From Chaunax sp. Z400 (lineage: Eukaryota; Chordata; Actinopteri; Lophiiformes; Chaunacidae): a DNA stretch of 64,000 nucleotides. The notes under the pieces are model-generated. The model was not told the DNA's origin. It made no database searches and worked only from the letters and a program-made list of their open reading frames with translations. The stretch lies in contig CM075203.1 of NCBI GenBank assembly GCA_037577475.1, positions 18,376,335 through 18,440,334 on the forward strand, given 5' to 3'. Positions 11,193 through 24,100 of this stretch are shown here, piece by piece (positions within the stretch are counted from its first letter, which is position 1; each line of letters starts with the position of its first letter). A program made the translations under genes and the position numbers.

Positions 11193-14100
11193 AGAAAACA
11201 TTATTACCACACTTATAATAAAGGAAAAAATTGTCTGAACTTCCATCTAGTTACTATATTAATAATGAGACTAGTTGTGTTGCAGTGTCTGATTTAGCTC
11301 ATCACATCTGCTTTGCAGTAATCATCAGAGCAGCAAGTCGTACAGTCGCACATTCAGGGGTGGCAGAGGCCGGAGAATGTTCTGAGTCGAGACAAAAGGA
11401 ACCATCAGTCAGTCAGTCCAGTGAAATCCTCCTTGGTCATAGCATCTGCAGTATATTTTGTACCCAGTAGACCTAATTAGAAAAAAATCAAGCTGTCTGG
11501 AAATGTTGGATGTGGGTTTATTGAATTGGAATCTTTGCAGATGTTCTAATAAGGTTTTTCCTCCCACATTTCCATGTAACTAAATTTATGAATAAGTAAA
11601 CCATTATGTTAATGCCATTAGAGAATTAGCACCAAGTAGCCTGGTGATGTTTGTCATCTCAAATAGGGCCACACATTATATCATTTCAGCATCAACATCT
11701 CATTGTGTCCATGTGCAAAATTTCTGCTGCAGGACAGGAAACGTCAAATAAGGTAAATGAACTCAAACCTGTCAGTTTCCAACTTTTTTGCTGCTTGTTA
11801 CAAAAGGACGTACACTAAGCATACATTTTGATATCTGTTGAAATAATTGCATGTAAATCTGAATGTTTTGCCAGCTGTTGAACGTCTGTCAACATCAGCT
11901 TTCTCATGATGAACGACACAACCTAACATTAATATAGATAAACATCCCTCATTGTAAAACCTTTAGAGTTTGATTAAAAATGATGAAGGCGATATGTCAT
12001 TTCCAGCTATCGTTAGCATCTTTGTTTGGATGAGGAAGTAAAGTCGCAGCCTGAGAAGCAGGTTAAAGGCTTTTCAGACACCATTACTGAATTATCGCCC
12101 ATTAAAAACATGCTCAACTCTGTGACTCCGATGTAATGACAGTACAGAATAGGCACAAAATGGGGCTAATTCGATGCTACATTGCCTGATGTAAAGTTAC
12201 TTTAGGACATGATGTCCGCTGATGTAAATGTGTATGTATATAGTACATCTAATCTGCTGTTCCTGGCAGGCTCTGCAGTTGTGGCTCATTCCTAAACGGA
12301 GGTGATGGAACCAGACAGAGGGGGCGCTAGAATGAAAACGTGTATGATTCACACTGAGAATGAGCCCTAATGCTCCGCTGCAGCCTGTCATAGCACTGTA
12401 CAGATAAACTGCTCATCCACACTGATCACAGATCTGCCATGCTGCCACACAGTGGCGAACAGTAGCAACTGCATTGTTAAAAGTCCTGGCAAAGGTTTCC
12501 TGTTGAGAATAAAGACACCCATATGCTGCTAAATGACATGATTCTGCACCGACCACACGACTGGCAGGACACGAGGGAGGTCACTCCTCACATACAGTAG
12601 TAGTCGTCCTGGCCTTTGACCCTTAAGGTCACCATGGACTCGGCATGTTCCTTCCTGACTCGGCATGTCTCTGTTTTGCACTGATAGAATGTCTCCAACA
12701 GTTTATTTCACTTGGGATGCATCTCCATACGTTTGCCGTCACCTTCCTCTGATGATGCTGATCTACTGCAGTGTCAGAACGCCACATCTACCAGGTGTTA
12801 GCTGGTGGAAAAACATCACACAGGTTGGAGTTAGCTACTTAACAAAACTCTCTGTATGCAAAGTGGGCCTTTAAGACTGGGATGCTCTAGAGACTGGTAA
12901 TAAATTACTTTAAAGGATAAAAATGTCAGCAAATATCCATGAATTAATATTGAATGCTGCAGGCTTTATCCTATAATCTAGCAATCGCTAATGATTTAAA
13001 ATAATTTAATGCAACAAAGCGTGTATGTTAATAAGCCAGAGTATGTCATAGCCTCACTTAGCTGTTGACTTTGTCACATGATGCACAAGATCTGACTGTT
13101 TATCTATATGCTTTATTCCAGTTACCTTTCTTTGCATTTAAACAATTGGCGTAATTAGAGGGACACTCCAGCAATTTTAGTATCAAATCCTTCTAATGTT
13201 AATATGTTTACAATGTTAACACAGAATGGTCAAAATTGATGCAGCAGAGGCTGGGATATCTTAACGTAGTCATTCATACAAGCAGAGCTTTGAAAACCAA
13301 AAAGAATCATCCTGACGACATCATCAGGTTGTTTTCTAAGACTTGACAAAGCTGGTATAGCAATGTCAGTAATGCTGCAGATACAAGCTGCTGTTTACAT
13401 GGCGGATGTTTCTCAGTTTGCTTTTAAATGGAGGTTGACGTTGCTGCATCGGCTCACGTATTTAGCCAATCTCTGCATTTAAGCCCCTCAAGGTACCTAT
13501 TCTGAAGTAGGAGCTAAAAAAAGTGACCTTTACAAATCACTACTGTTTCTAGTTCTTGAGCTGCAGATTAAAAACGGGGGTTCTTAGAGCTAAGAAAGAT
13601 TCCTCTGGTACGAAAATGCTTATTTTACAACATTTTCAGAGGTTTAATTAGTACTTCTCACGATGAGTCATTTGACAAACACTATATGGGTAAATTTGCT
13701 GGAGATCCCCTTTGTTTTATCTATAAATCTATGACATCAGCCTCTACAAACGTCAGCCATGTTAGAAAGTGGCCACCATCATTGAGATGTCAGGGAGTTT
13801 GGGGGCAGGCTTGTTGAATACTTGTGGCTTATCTGAAAGGGGGTAAAACATACAACCCAGTCGGAGATACAGCGTTAGACCAGAAATGATTCTATAGTTC
13901 AGAAGGAGACTTGTGTCAGCTTTTGTTTTGGTGCAAACCCGAGAAAGCCCACAGTCATGTGACACGAGCTGTTTCACTGCAGACATACTCCAGATCTTTT
14001 CTTCTCTCATGGGATACATTTCCACGAAGCTAGCTTACCACTGGGGAATATGAATCTCCAGGGAACATGTTGTATAAATTGCAATTTACTAGAATGTTCA

Positions 14101-15810
14101 TAATAGATTATAAGATAATATTAAGGGCGATGAATATTATATTGTATCTTTATCAAGGGTTGCAAATAAAGTTCCCGTTGAAAAGATGACAAACCTGTAT
14201 TATGTGCTTCTTGTGAGTTGGACGTGAATAAAAAGGAACTGCAGAAGTGATTTTTGCTGTGATAAGTTTATTGCTCTTCTTTCTGTAGTATACAGGGATG
14301 CAGACAAATACTGTTTGTATCCAACATTAGTAAAGCAAGTCTGTGGCTAAGCAACATAGAGGCTTCTGTCAAATGTGATTTTCTTGTCTTGATGAGGGAA
14401 AATGGGCCAGTAGATATTCTTTCAGCAGAAGACAGGAAGTAAAGAATATCAACACACCATAGAACCCATTTAACAAGTGCAACACTTCATAAGTAACAGG
14501 AAAGAGGGTCTAAACAGAACACAAGGTGAGACCCATTATAAATGCATGATACTGACCAATGCACTGGAAGCAATAGTTTGACAGTTTGGGAAGGAAAGTC
14601 CTTCGCTGTCTTCTCAAAGAGCAGGAGATTGATGCCACTCTAGTATCAGTCTGAGGCCTCCAATGGAAACACATCCGTGTCAGTATTAGACGATCAGAGC
14701 AACTACACATGATGCATTTTAAAAAGCCAGATAGTCCCAAGAGGGGTGGAGGTCAGGGGTGAGTGTTGGGTCACATATTACTTTCACCCAGGAGGCCAGA
14801 CATGACCTGCAACGTGAAAACAAACCCACCTCACCACTATCTCTAAACCTAACCATGGAGCTTTTACCAAAGTTCAATTTCATCTTCAGCATGTGTTAGA
14901 AAGGCTCTGCCGATGCCAAAGGGTCATTTACCAGGTGACCAGGTATCAGCATGTGACAGCTGTCAACATGTTTGTCAGGTGCATGTAAAACATTAGCCAG
15001 GACATTGTTAGCTTAGCACAAGACAGAAGTATCCTTTACTACTCTGGATGTAATAATAATCTGCCTTCCAGCACAGTATATTATTTATCTGCTCAATTAA
15101 ATTTATAACATGTTGATTTGTGAGTGTCAGACACTGGTGGCAGATGGAACATTGGGTCAGACTTAACTTCCACTGTGGACTAGGAGGAATAGTGAAGTCA
15201 GAGATGTTGGAGGTGGATTTATTCACTTTGCACAGAGGCAGGCCTGCAGATATGAGAGTGGCATCAATCTGACTCCTTCCTTCAGCTTTCATAAGTGAAA
15301 AACAGACAATTACTGATGAAAACTAAAGCCTTGAAGCTGTTGTGAGTCTAAAATGATCTAATTATTGTAACTACTATGTGTAAAGGCCGGCCGTGGTAAT
15401 ATGCAGTATTCACAGTAAAGATCTGAATATATTACATTTTCCTATTCACAAGTGCTAATAATGGACACTTCCACTTAATATGACTGTTTTAGTAAAATTA
15501 TGTAAGAAAGCATGGCTTTTCCAAGTGGTTCCTTCACTTTGTATCACATTTTTAAGATCGGTGATGTACGAAGAAATAGTCAAAATGGCAGAGCCCCAAT
15601 CTATTATAAAGGAATGTCAGTATAAATACAGGATAAAGTATAAATATAAAAACACTAAATAAATAACTGATTGGCCTGGGAATAAAAGGGAGAATTTGTA
15701 ATGATAAGAAATGTCTTAATAATAATTAAAAAAAAGGAGATACATTTTTTACTTTTCAGATTTTGCAGTTTAAGTGAATCCAACTTATGTTGGAGCTTTC
15801 CTCATTAATA

Positions 15811-15816
15811 TTTATT
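15811..15816 (-). terminator. myocd: Candidate myocd poly(A) signal AATAAA
   Basis: TTTATT on the plus strand, that is AATAAA on the myocd strand, about 950 bases beyond the stop. An ATTAAA variant lies about 45 bases upstream of it and another AATAAA is at 14267-14272. Which is used is unknown. Confidence 0.4.
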
Positions 15817-16764
15817 AACAGCTTTCAGGGAATAGAAAAAGTAGAAACTGGTATACATGTTTTAATACAAATAAGGCACGATTAAAACTGATAAGACCAA
15901 CATTTTTTCAGACAGTATTTTTTCTCCCTAATGTCATTCAGTGGATAAATACTCCAAATAGTGTAAAGAAACTTGTATAAAAAAAAGTCCTTCAAAGGAA
16001 TGGCAACCATTTCTACACACATATTCTACGCTCAAGCAAAGTGTGACAAATGTGCATTAGGCTAGAGGTGCATAGTGAGACGTTTTGGTCATATTTACAT
16101 CAATTGATGAAGCGATTACATAATCCGTGGTTTGTGTCCTCCCACACCACTGACAACGTGCAGACGTCAACTTGTCTCTGTCAGCATAGGTTCGTTTAGA
16201 TATTTACAAAACGGCCGTAATAAGCGATCCAATTCACCTTGTAATTCCTTTCGTTTTTTTTTCCAGTAATACAAACATAGACTCAGAAAATATACAATGA
16301 TTGTCAAAAAGTGTCTTCAAGTCTAGGTGGCCTAACACTGATATTGAGTAAAGTGTTGGTATAAAACGTTGTAATCACGTATTTCCTTTATCTAGAAAAT
16401 CCTTCATGTGTCCACTGTCATGCTTTTTTTGGCAGTTGTGCGCATCATTATCCAAAATGGACAAAGATCGTGTCAAAAAGGACCTAGTCTTTCAATTATG
16501 GGTATAATGATAACATGAGAACCTCATGTCAGTGAGGAAAAGAAGTCAAAAAATAATTCTGGAGTTCAAACATCAATCTTTGGATGTAGGTTTATATTCT
16601 AAAAATGAATTCTGGCACTTGGGTTGAAGCTGTTAAGGTAAAATTCAATAGTTCTTTGGTATGATCATGGCTTATATGAGCAGTCTGTACCACTACTGGT
16701 GTATTGTGTTTGATGGCTGATGGCTAGCATGTTGTTAGCCAAGGCTTTGGTGGCGGCGGTGCTT

Positions 16765-17366
16765 TCACCAGTGCTCCAGGTGAAGGTCCATGGCAGAGTT
16801 CAAGTTAATGTCTGTGACATCTAGGAACTCTGTGTTGAAGATGTTGGGCCCACTGGGTGGAGCGACACTGAAGGCCGTGGCCGAGCTGGGTGGCGTCAGG
16901 TCCAGCCACTCCATCGTCTCCCATGGCGTCTCGCTGAAAGTCGCGCTGACCATCCCCTGCACCTCTGGGATGGCAGAGGCCTTGGTGCCGATGGGCGACA
17001 GAGGCGTGTCCATCAGAAGTTTGTCCTGTTGGGGATGATGAGGGTGGCGGTGGTGGTTGTGGGGGCTGCCGTACCCTTCGCCATCTCGGTTCCCTTCATC
17101 TTCCTGCCCCCTGTCCTCAGTAGCCATTTTAAGAAGGGCCACCTCCGCTCCCCGGCCAATTGGACTTCCCAGCAGAGTCTCCAGGTGGCTCTCGGTGATG
17201 GGATTGGCCGAATGATCATAAGGGAGCTGGATGGGAGACAGGTGCTCGTAGTGTCTGTGGAACCTCGGGATGAGGAGGCCGGGACACCCTGGGGACACAG
17301 TAAGGTGAGGCACAACTTTGGTTACAAAGGACCTCTCCCTCTCTTCTCTGGCGTTAGCTGGCATCT
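16765..17366 (-). CDS. myocd: myocd last exon: transactivation domain C-terminus
   Basis: Acceptor CTTCAAG|AG, then MPANAREERERSF and on to SETPWETMEWLDLTPPSSAT, IFNTEFLDVTDINLNS and MDLHLEHW, stop TGA (plus-strand 16765-16767). The start is set by completing a Glu codon, giving ESGEMPANARE as in mammals (ESGEMPADARE). A longer open stretch up to 17427 is intron. A His-rich insert, SPHNHHRHPHHPQQ, lies mid-exon. Confidence 0.96.
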
Positions 17367-20300
17367 CTTGAAGAGAAAGAGGAGAGGTGGGAGGGTCACT
17401 GGGGGCTAATACCACTGTGCTGGGCAAGATTGTGCACGTGGCGATTTACTGGTACATTTTTGAACCATCTTTATACCATCTTGCATATTTGTAATCCTAG
17501 CTATGCTAACGTTATTCATGGAATTTCTCCTTACCTCCACTCTCTATGAGCACATCCAAAAGTTCATCCATCTGCTGACTTCTGGTCAGTTGCTGGAACA
17601 GAAATAAAAGTGATTCTTTTCATAGACTGGACTATGTTTTAGAAATGGAAAATTCAATCCAGTTATATTAAAGAAAATACAAGCTTTCAAGCACTCAAAG
17701 ACTTGCAGAACAGAGTTTTGGTAATACAAACTTTTCTTGCAGACAGACCATTTTATTAGTTGAGATGAAGCTCCTCTACTAGCCTTTCTAACTTACGGTC
17801 AGAGAATCGATAGGGATGCTAGCACTCTTAAGCTGGTCATACACTGTATGATTAAACTGTCTGCAGTGTGTAGCCAAAGTTCACAATTTTTGTGCTCCTG
17901 GGGACGGGCCTGGCTATTGACAATGATCAATAATGATTGGTTTGAAAGCTCCTCTAGGACAGTAGGAGTTAGTTTATCAAAGATGATGTAGACGTTGTAG
18001 GTGTATATATGTAAGAACCATTTTCTCTCTCCTCTGTCCCTCTTCTGTCCATCTGTACATGTTACTTTTATATAAAGCCAAATTGTAGCCTACCTGCAAA
18101 CATGCATATCTGGCTAACAAACATTTACATTACATTACCAACAATAAACTTCCACACATTGAAGCTGCCAAACTGCCTAAGCTGTATCGCTGCACACTCG
18201 CAACATATGATAAAGGCATTTTGTTGCCATTGCACTCTTCAGATGCTCTATTAGCCACCTTTCACAGTGAAAAACAGGAGTCATCTGAACAGGACATATC
18301 CTCCCGACATCCCCTCAAAAAATCATGCGACAGATGCATCAGTAAATGATATATCCTCTATTACTTTGGTGAGTGCTCAGAAAATGTGTGGAAAAATCAA
18401 AACATTAAAAGGCACAACTACTTATCATGGTTCATTTATGTGTAAAGTTTGTAGTTTGAAAGAAACGACCGGGATGACAAATGATTACTGATGGACAAAC
18501 TAACGACTATACTGTATCCCCCCATCATTTTATTTCAGGGGGATACAAAAAAGGCTGAACGTTTGTGAAATTGACTCATGGCTCTCCTTCAGCTGTGGGA
18601 GAGCCTGACGACAGCCAACCCAAATTTCCAACATGTCATAACTTCATTGGACCATCTGAACGCCTGTCAGGACCAGTTGATCAGGATCAGTCGATCAGGC
18701 TATGATCGCCACTAGCTGCCCCCTGTACACTGCATGTACACTCATAAAGTGTATGCCCAGCTTTAGAGACTGGTTCTGTCTATCATCCCCAACCAGGCAT
18801 TCTGTTCCTCTATCGGAGCAAAATGGAAATGTTTGATTATGTTAAGAGAAACTGCCTTAAAATAAAGTTAGCTGGTCACTCAAATTTAATGTTATCTGTG
18901 ACTTTGTGTTAGTTCTCATTAGTTCAAATTAGAGGTGTTTTTTTTAAACATTGACGGCCTTTATTGTGGAGACTATTTGCCCTTTTTGTTTTTGTTTTTT
19001 GGGCATTTTGCCTTTAATTAATAGAGACAGCCGAAGGGTTGACAGGACTGTGGCCTCGATATATGGGGCGCACGCTGTACCGACTGAGCTAAACACGCCC
19101 TGTGTTTGTGTAATTATTCAAATATAGCTGTCGGCACCACAAACAAAATTACATTTACATCTCTTGTAATGAGATTTAGCATCTATCGTCTCAGCTATAG
19201 TTGCGACTGGTGAGTTGAGCCAGTTTGCTTTGCCTCAAACATGAGCAATGAGAGTGGTTTCCTTTCTTATTGATATATTTTGACAGGAAGATGTTTCTCT
19301 TCGTCAGGTATTAAAGCCTGACTGGATTTATGAGACCAATATCAGCATCAGTATTTAATAGCTCAACTACAATACATTAGCCAATATTTATTCATTAAAC
19401 TCCAGATGATATTAAGGAACAATTCTGATGAGAAATCCTTAAATTAGCTTTTTTTTTTTAAAAAGAATTTTGATACATAAGCAGGACGATTTCGTTAAAA
19501 ATGAACCTCTACAGCTCCCTCTTGGACAAACTACGTATTCCAAACGACCTCAAACATATCCTTGGCATTTCGTTACTGATATTGATTTGTTAGCACTAAG
19601 CTAATAAGCTGATTAAATCACCCTGCCCAACTTCCTACCTCTCCAATCTGACATCTGCATTCTGTGTTTGTACAACTAAAACAGTCATCAGGTTCAGACT
19701 CGGTAGAAGGTGGAAGGTTAGTGTAGTGACCAAAGCCAATGTTTAAGAGGTGCAACACAGGTGATGGACTTAAAGAGACAAAACAAGGTGATAGGAGGAA
19801 AAATGGAATTAGAGCAACGCCGATAGGTAAGTAAAATATCTGGCCAGCCATTCTCTACTGAATTTTAGCATGAATTTTACCTGCTTGACTGCATCCTCAT
19901 AGCATGGGGGCTGTCTTAAGTCATCTGAATCTGAGCTACTGAAGGCAGGGGGAGAGACCTGGCACTTTTGGCCAACATGCCGAGAAGAGGGCACTACTGA
20001 CATCTATATGAGAAATAGGTGAAAAGTGACATTAGCCCACCAATTAGAAGAGAGGAGCTTACCAAATGTAAGTGCATAGCAGATTTTTTTTTTAAAAAGA
20101 GTAAAAAAACGATCTATAATTCAGGCCATCATGATGGAATACTCTCATCACATTCAACATTTCACCTCAAGAAAAGGTTTGGCGTTGTGTTCTTGTAAAG
20201 GCAAAGACGCCAACATGTGAAGGAATGAGTGATGGAAACAGATGGATCTGTTTTTCAGAGCAGAGCTACGACATGAGTGACAATGGACCTCATAACAACA

Positions 20301-20876
20301 GACAATTAAATAGAGTCAGAGACGAAACACAAATGAATAGAGAGGAGGAAACGGTTACGTGAATGTGAGGTGATTTGGATGACATACGTGACACTGGCAT
20401 GACGACAAATGCTCCAAGTGTTGACATGATGTTTACCTTTGGTTGCATGTTCTGGTTCTCAGCCTTGGCTGATCCACAGTCAGATGAGTTGGGGAAGACT
20501 CCCTGAACGCCTCTTTTGTCAGAGGGATAAGAACAGTTCACCGCTTGGCCGCCATTCTTCTGCTGCATCTGTCGGTGGCCAAAAGTCAGACGTAATCATG
20601 CATGTTAGAAAACGAACAGACTTTAGATCGTGTACCTGAAGGCAACATTCTGAGACACTGTGGTTAGACGAAATCAGAGCTGTAGAAGAGGGTTAATCAC
20701 CAACACCTGATCTATCTATCTATCTATCTATCATCTATCTATCATCTATCTATCTATCATCTATCTATCATCTATCTATCATCTATCTATCATCTATCTA
20801 TCGTCTATCTATCATCTATCTATCATCTATCTATCATCTATCATCTATCTATCTATCATCTATCTATCTATCTATC

Positions 20877-20958
<82 letters not shown>

Positions 20959-20988
20959 ATCTATCTATCATCTATCTATCTATCTATC

Positions 20989-21027
<39 letters not shown>

Positions 21028-21046
21028 ATCTATCTATCTATCTATC

Positions 21047-21081
<35 letters not shown>

Positions 21082-21130
21082 ATCTATCTATCTATCTATC
21101 TATCTATCATCTATCTATCATCTATCTATC

Positions 21131-21164
<34 letters not shown>

Positions 21165-24100
21165 GAAAAAGGAAGGTTATGTTGTGAAAAGTGATGGAAT
21201 ATTTAGAACAAAGATGGCTGTTTGTGTTTTATACACATATAAAATAGGCTAGTTTAAGGCTCAGTACTAGCATAGACTCAGTATTATAACCCACATTTTT
21301 TCCAACCTTCTATGTATTCTATTACCTGGTTTTACTACCTCTGGTAAGGAGGTAATATTTTCACCCCTTTATATTTGTTTGCTTGTTAGTTGTTGTTTTG
21401 TTTGTTAGCAGATTACTAAAAAAAACAAAAAACTACAAGGATGGAGCATGAGACAGGAAAGAAACGTTGGTTAGGATCCAGATAAAAGGTCACATACAGG
21501 AAAGACATTTTCTCTCATTTTCTCAGGAAATAATCCATAAATCATTAAAAAACAATCACAAATTTTTGATGATTTCTATGAGTGTGTTTTGAAAATATAC
21601 TGAATCTACTGAATTAAATCATTTTGGATTGTTGGGCCTTGATGAATGATGAATGTATTCTCTCTACTGAGGGTCATTCTATTTATTTTACATTCATTTT
21701 CTAACCTCTGTAATAGATCATACCTGCATGCTGCGTGCTCTGTTGTTGCCCTGGGGGTGAGTGCAGCCGTCTCTTCCCAGCGGAGGTGAGAGCAGGTAGG
21801 GGTTATTGGGAGACGAAGGCTGCGGGCTGCTTGAAGGCTTTCCAATGGGGGAGTCTTGTGGTGAGCACTGAGGACTGAGGAAAGCCGACATTGTGGAGGG
21901 GCTACCAGAAGACGGGGTTGTGTCCATACATTGTGGCCCCCCAGGGCCCCCCATATTGGAAAGGGGAGCATTGCAGTGTCCCATATCCTCCATGCAGCTG
22001 CCAGGAGAGCTCTTCAGCTGTTTGGGGGAGGACAGAGGGCAGCTGGAGGACAAGGCCATGGGCTCCTGCTTGATAGTCACCCCAAAGAAGTGTTGGCCCA
22101 TCATGTCTGGAGTCTGCTGGTGGTGCATGGAGGGGTGAGATGGAGGAGGGAGAGCGTCCTGTGTTGCTCCATAGCAGCGCTTCCTCTTGTGGAGCTGCAT
22201 CTTCAGCTCTTCAACCTAACAAACATGGTGACAATAAAGCTTTCATACATGTTTTTAGATGCAGCGTTCAATGCCAGTAGTTTGTTCTTAGACTTTGTGT
22301 CTTTGTTTCACAACAACACAATGACTTGAACCTCTCAAAGGTTTACTGTTGACGGATACTCTCACCTGTCTCTGCTCCTGATGAAGCTTCCACGTCAGCT
22401 CCTCAATCACCTTCTGCTTTTCCACAAGCATCTTATCTTTCTCAGCTTCCACGCCATCCATGCCTCCACCGTCCCCCGCCCTCACTCCTCCCCTGCCCAG
22501 GCTGCCTCCTCCCAGGCCGTCCTCCATGCTGAGCTGGGCCGGAGATGGCTGCAGGGCGAACTGTGTTGGTGAGGACATGGGCACGTCGCTGAAGCTGTCC
22601 GGGAGAGAGCCGCTGAGGGACAGCTCGGAGGAGGCCGGGGAGATGGGAGGGGTGGAGGAGGTGCTCGGGTACGGGTAGTAGCCTCCCTGGGACAGGGCGC
22701 TGGAGGAGGATGGGGACTGGTAAGAGGACAGGGACCCTGTGGGTGTGACAGGAAAGGTCACGGTGGTGATGTCAGAGGAGGGGGAGGAGCCGGCGTTGCA
22801 GTCCTTGAAGGGGCGGAGTCTCTCAATGAGGGCCGTCTTGGTGCCAGAGACAGGCATGCCGCGAATACGCAGGTGCTGCCTGAGCTCCGATACCTTACAT
22901 AGAAAAAAAAGGTCAGTCATGTTGTTTTACAGTTTGTCTCCAGCTTCATTTTTCTTTACACCTACTTTTAGGTCATCCAGATTAGCTGGCAGGGGCCCCG
23001 GTTTGACCGGTGAGATGTTGTTCTGGTTGGGATATGTGTTCTTGACCGGGGAGGAGGAGTTACTGTTGGCTTGGCTGGAGGGACCACTGGAGCTGCAGGC
23101 TGACAGCTGCTCACCAGCTCCTCTACAAAGGGAAAGTTGAAGAAGACTAGTTGGTAAAAATGGCTTTATTACCTCTGCCAAGAGGCTTTATTTTCATCAT
23201 GTTTGTTTGTTTGTTTGTCAGCAGGATTATAAAAAAAACTAGTAGACTCATTTCCATGAAACCTGTTCCAGGGATGGAACAGGGGTCAGGAAAATCCTGT
23301 GGTGGCATTTTTTGAACTACTGAATATTTGTGGGTGGGTCACGGATATGTGAGTTAATGAGTGAATGAGCTGTGTTTCAATGCTTTATAGATCAGGTGTA
23401 AGCAGTTAATAAGAACAAATCCCTTCTCAGATGAGTCAAAAATATAATGATTTAAATTTAATTTAAAAATCATTTTAAAGACAAATTTTCTATTTATTAC
23501 TTGTACATTTGAATTTCAAACTCCTACATTTTCTCCACCAAAATGACCTTTTCCCTATGCTCATATGTACATGTGAAGGTTCTGTCTTCAACAATAGAGC
23601 TACGCTGAATCAGCTGTTAGCAGTTCCTGTTTGTAATGTATTCATGAATGTACAGACAGATGTTTTCCTTTGATACTGAAGAAAAGTTCTGAGGCTTTTT
23701 CCACATTTATTCAGAGGGAAAATAGAGATAATAATATTCTTGGGAGGTTTAAGTTTGATTGAATCTAAAAAAAAAAAGTCTTTGTGGATTTTTAAGTATC
23801 TATAAAAAGCTTCTTTTTTTGACTACCTTTTTGTTTGAAGCACCATTAAAAGCCAGAAAGAGGACCTTGAGTGAAGGTTCTGATTTATCAGCATTTGTCC
23901 ATGAGTGACTTACTTCTGGTTTTGGGTCTGTGGGTGAGGCTGGTAGCTGAAGGCAGGCTGCCGCTGTGGAGCCTGGGTCTGTGTCTGTGGGGTATGGGTT
24001 AGCTGCTGGGACTGCTGGGACTGCGGATGTGTGTGAGCGTGTTTCTGCTGGCTGAGGATCTGCAGCTGCAGGAAGAGCTGCTGCTGCTGGAGGAGTCGGG

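Larger units (their letters stand above)
10237..16764. other. Convergent intergenic region with both 3' UTRs
   Basis: Lies between the stop codons of map2k4 (+) and myocd (-), so it must hold both 3' UTRs. No coding gene was recognised; open stretches here are short and lack family similarity. One degenerate dispersed repeat is at 11080-11192. Candidate poly(A) signals are listed separately. The remainder looks like unique, AT-leaning sequence. Confidence 0.75.

Noticed and set aside
17367..17427. Longer start of the last myocd exon (MPSTVVLAPSDPP...)
   Set aside because: It is pyrimidine tract and intron; the acceptor at 17367 restores ESGEMPANARE as in mammals.
20711..21164. CRISPR-like array (CTATCTAT blocks with spacers)
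   Set aside because: No unique spacers and no constant repeat; a eukaryotic tetranucleotide microsatellite.
21891..22329. Plus-strand frames across the myocd exon
   Set aside because: Shadows of a GC-rich conserved minus-strand exon.
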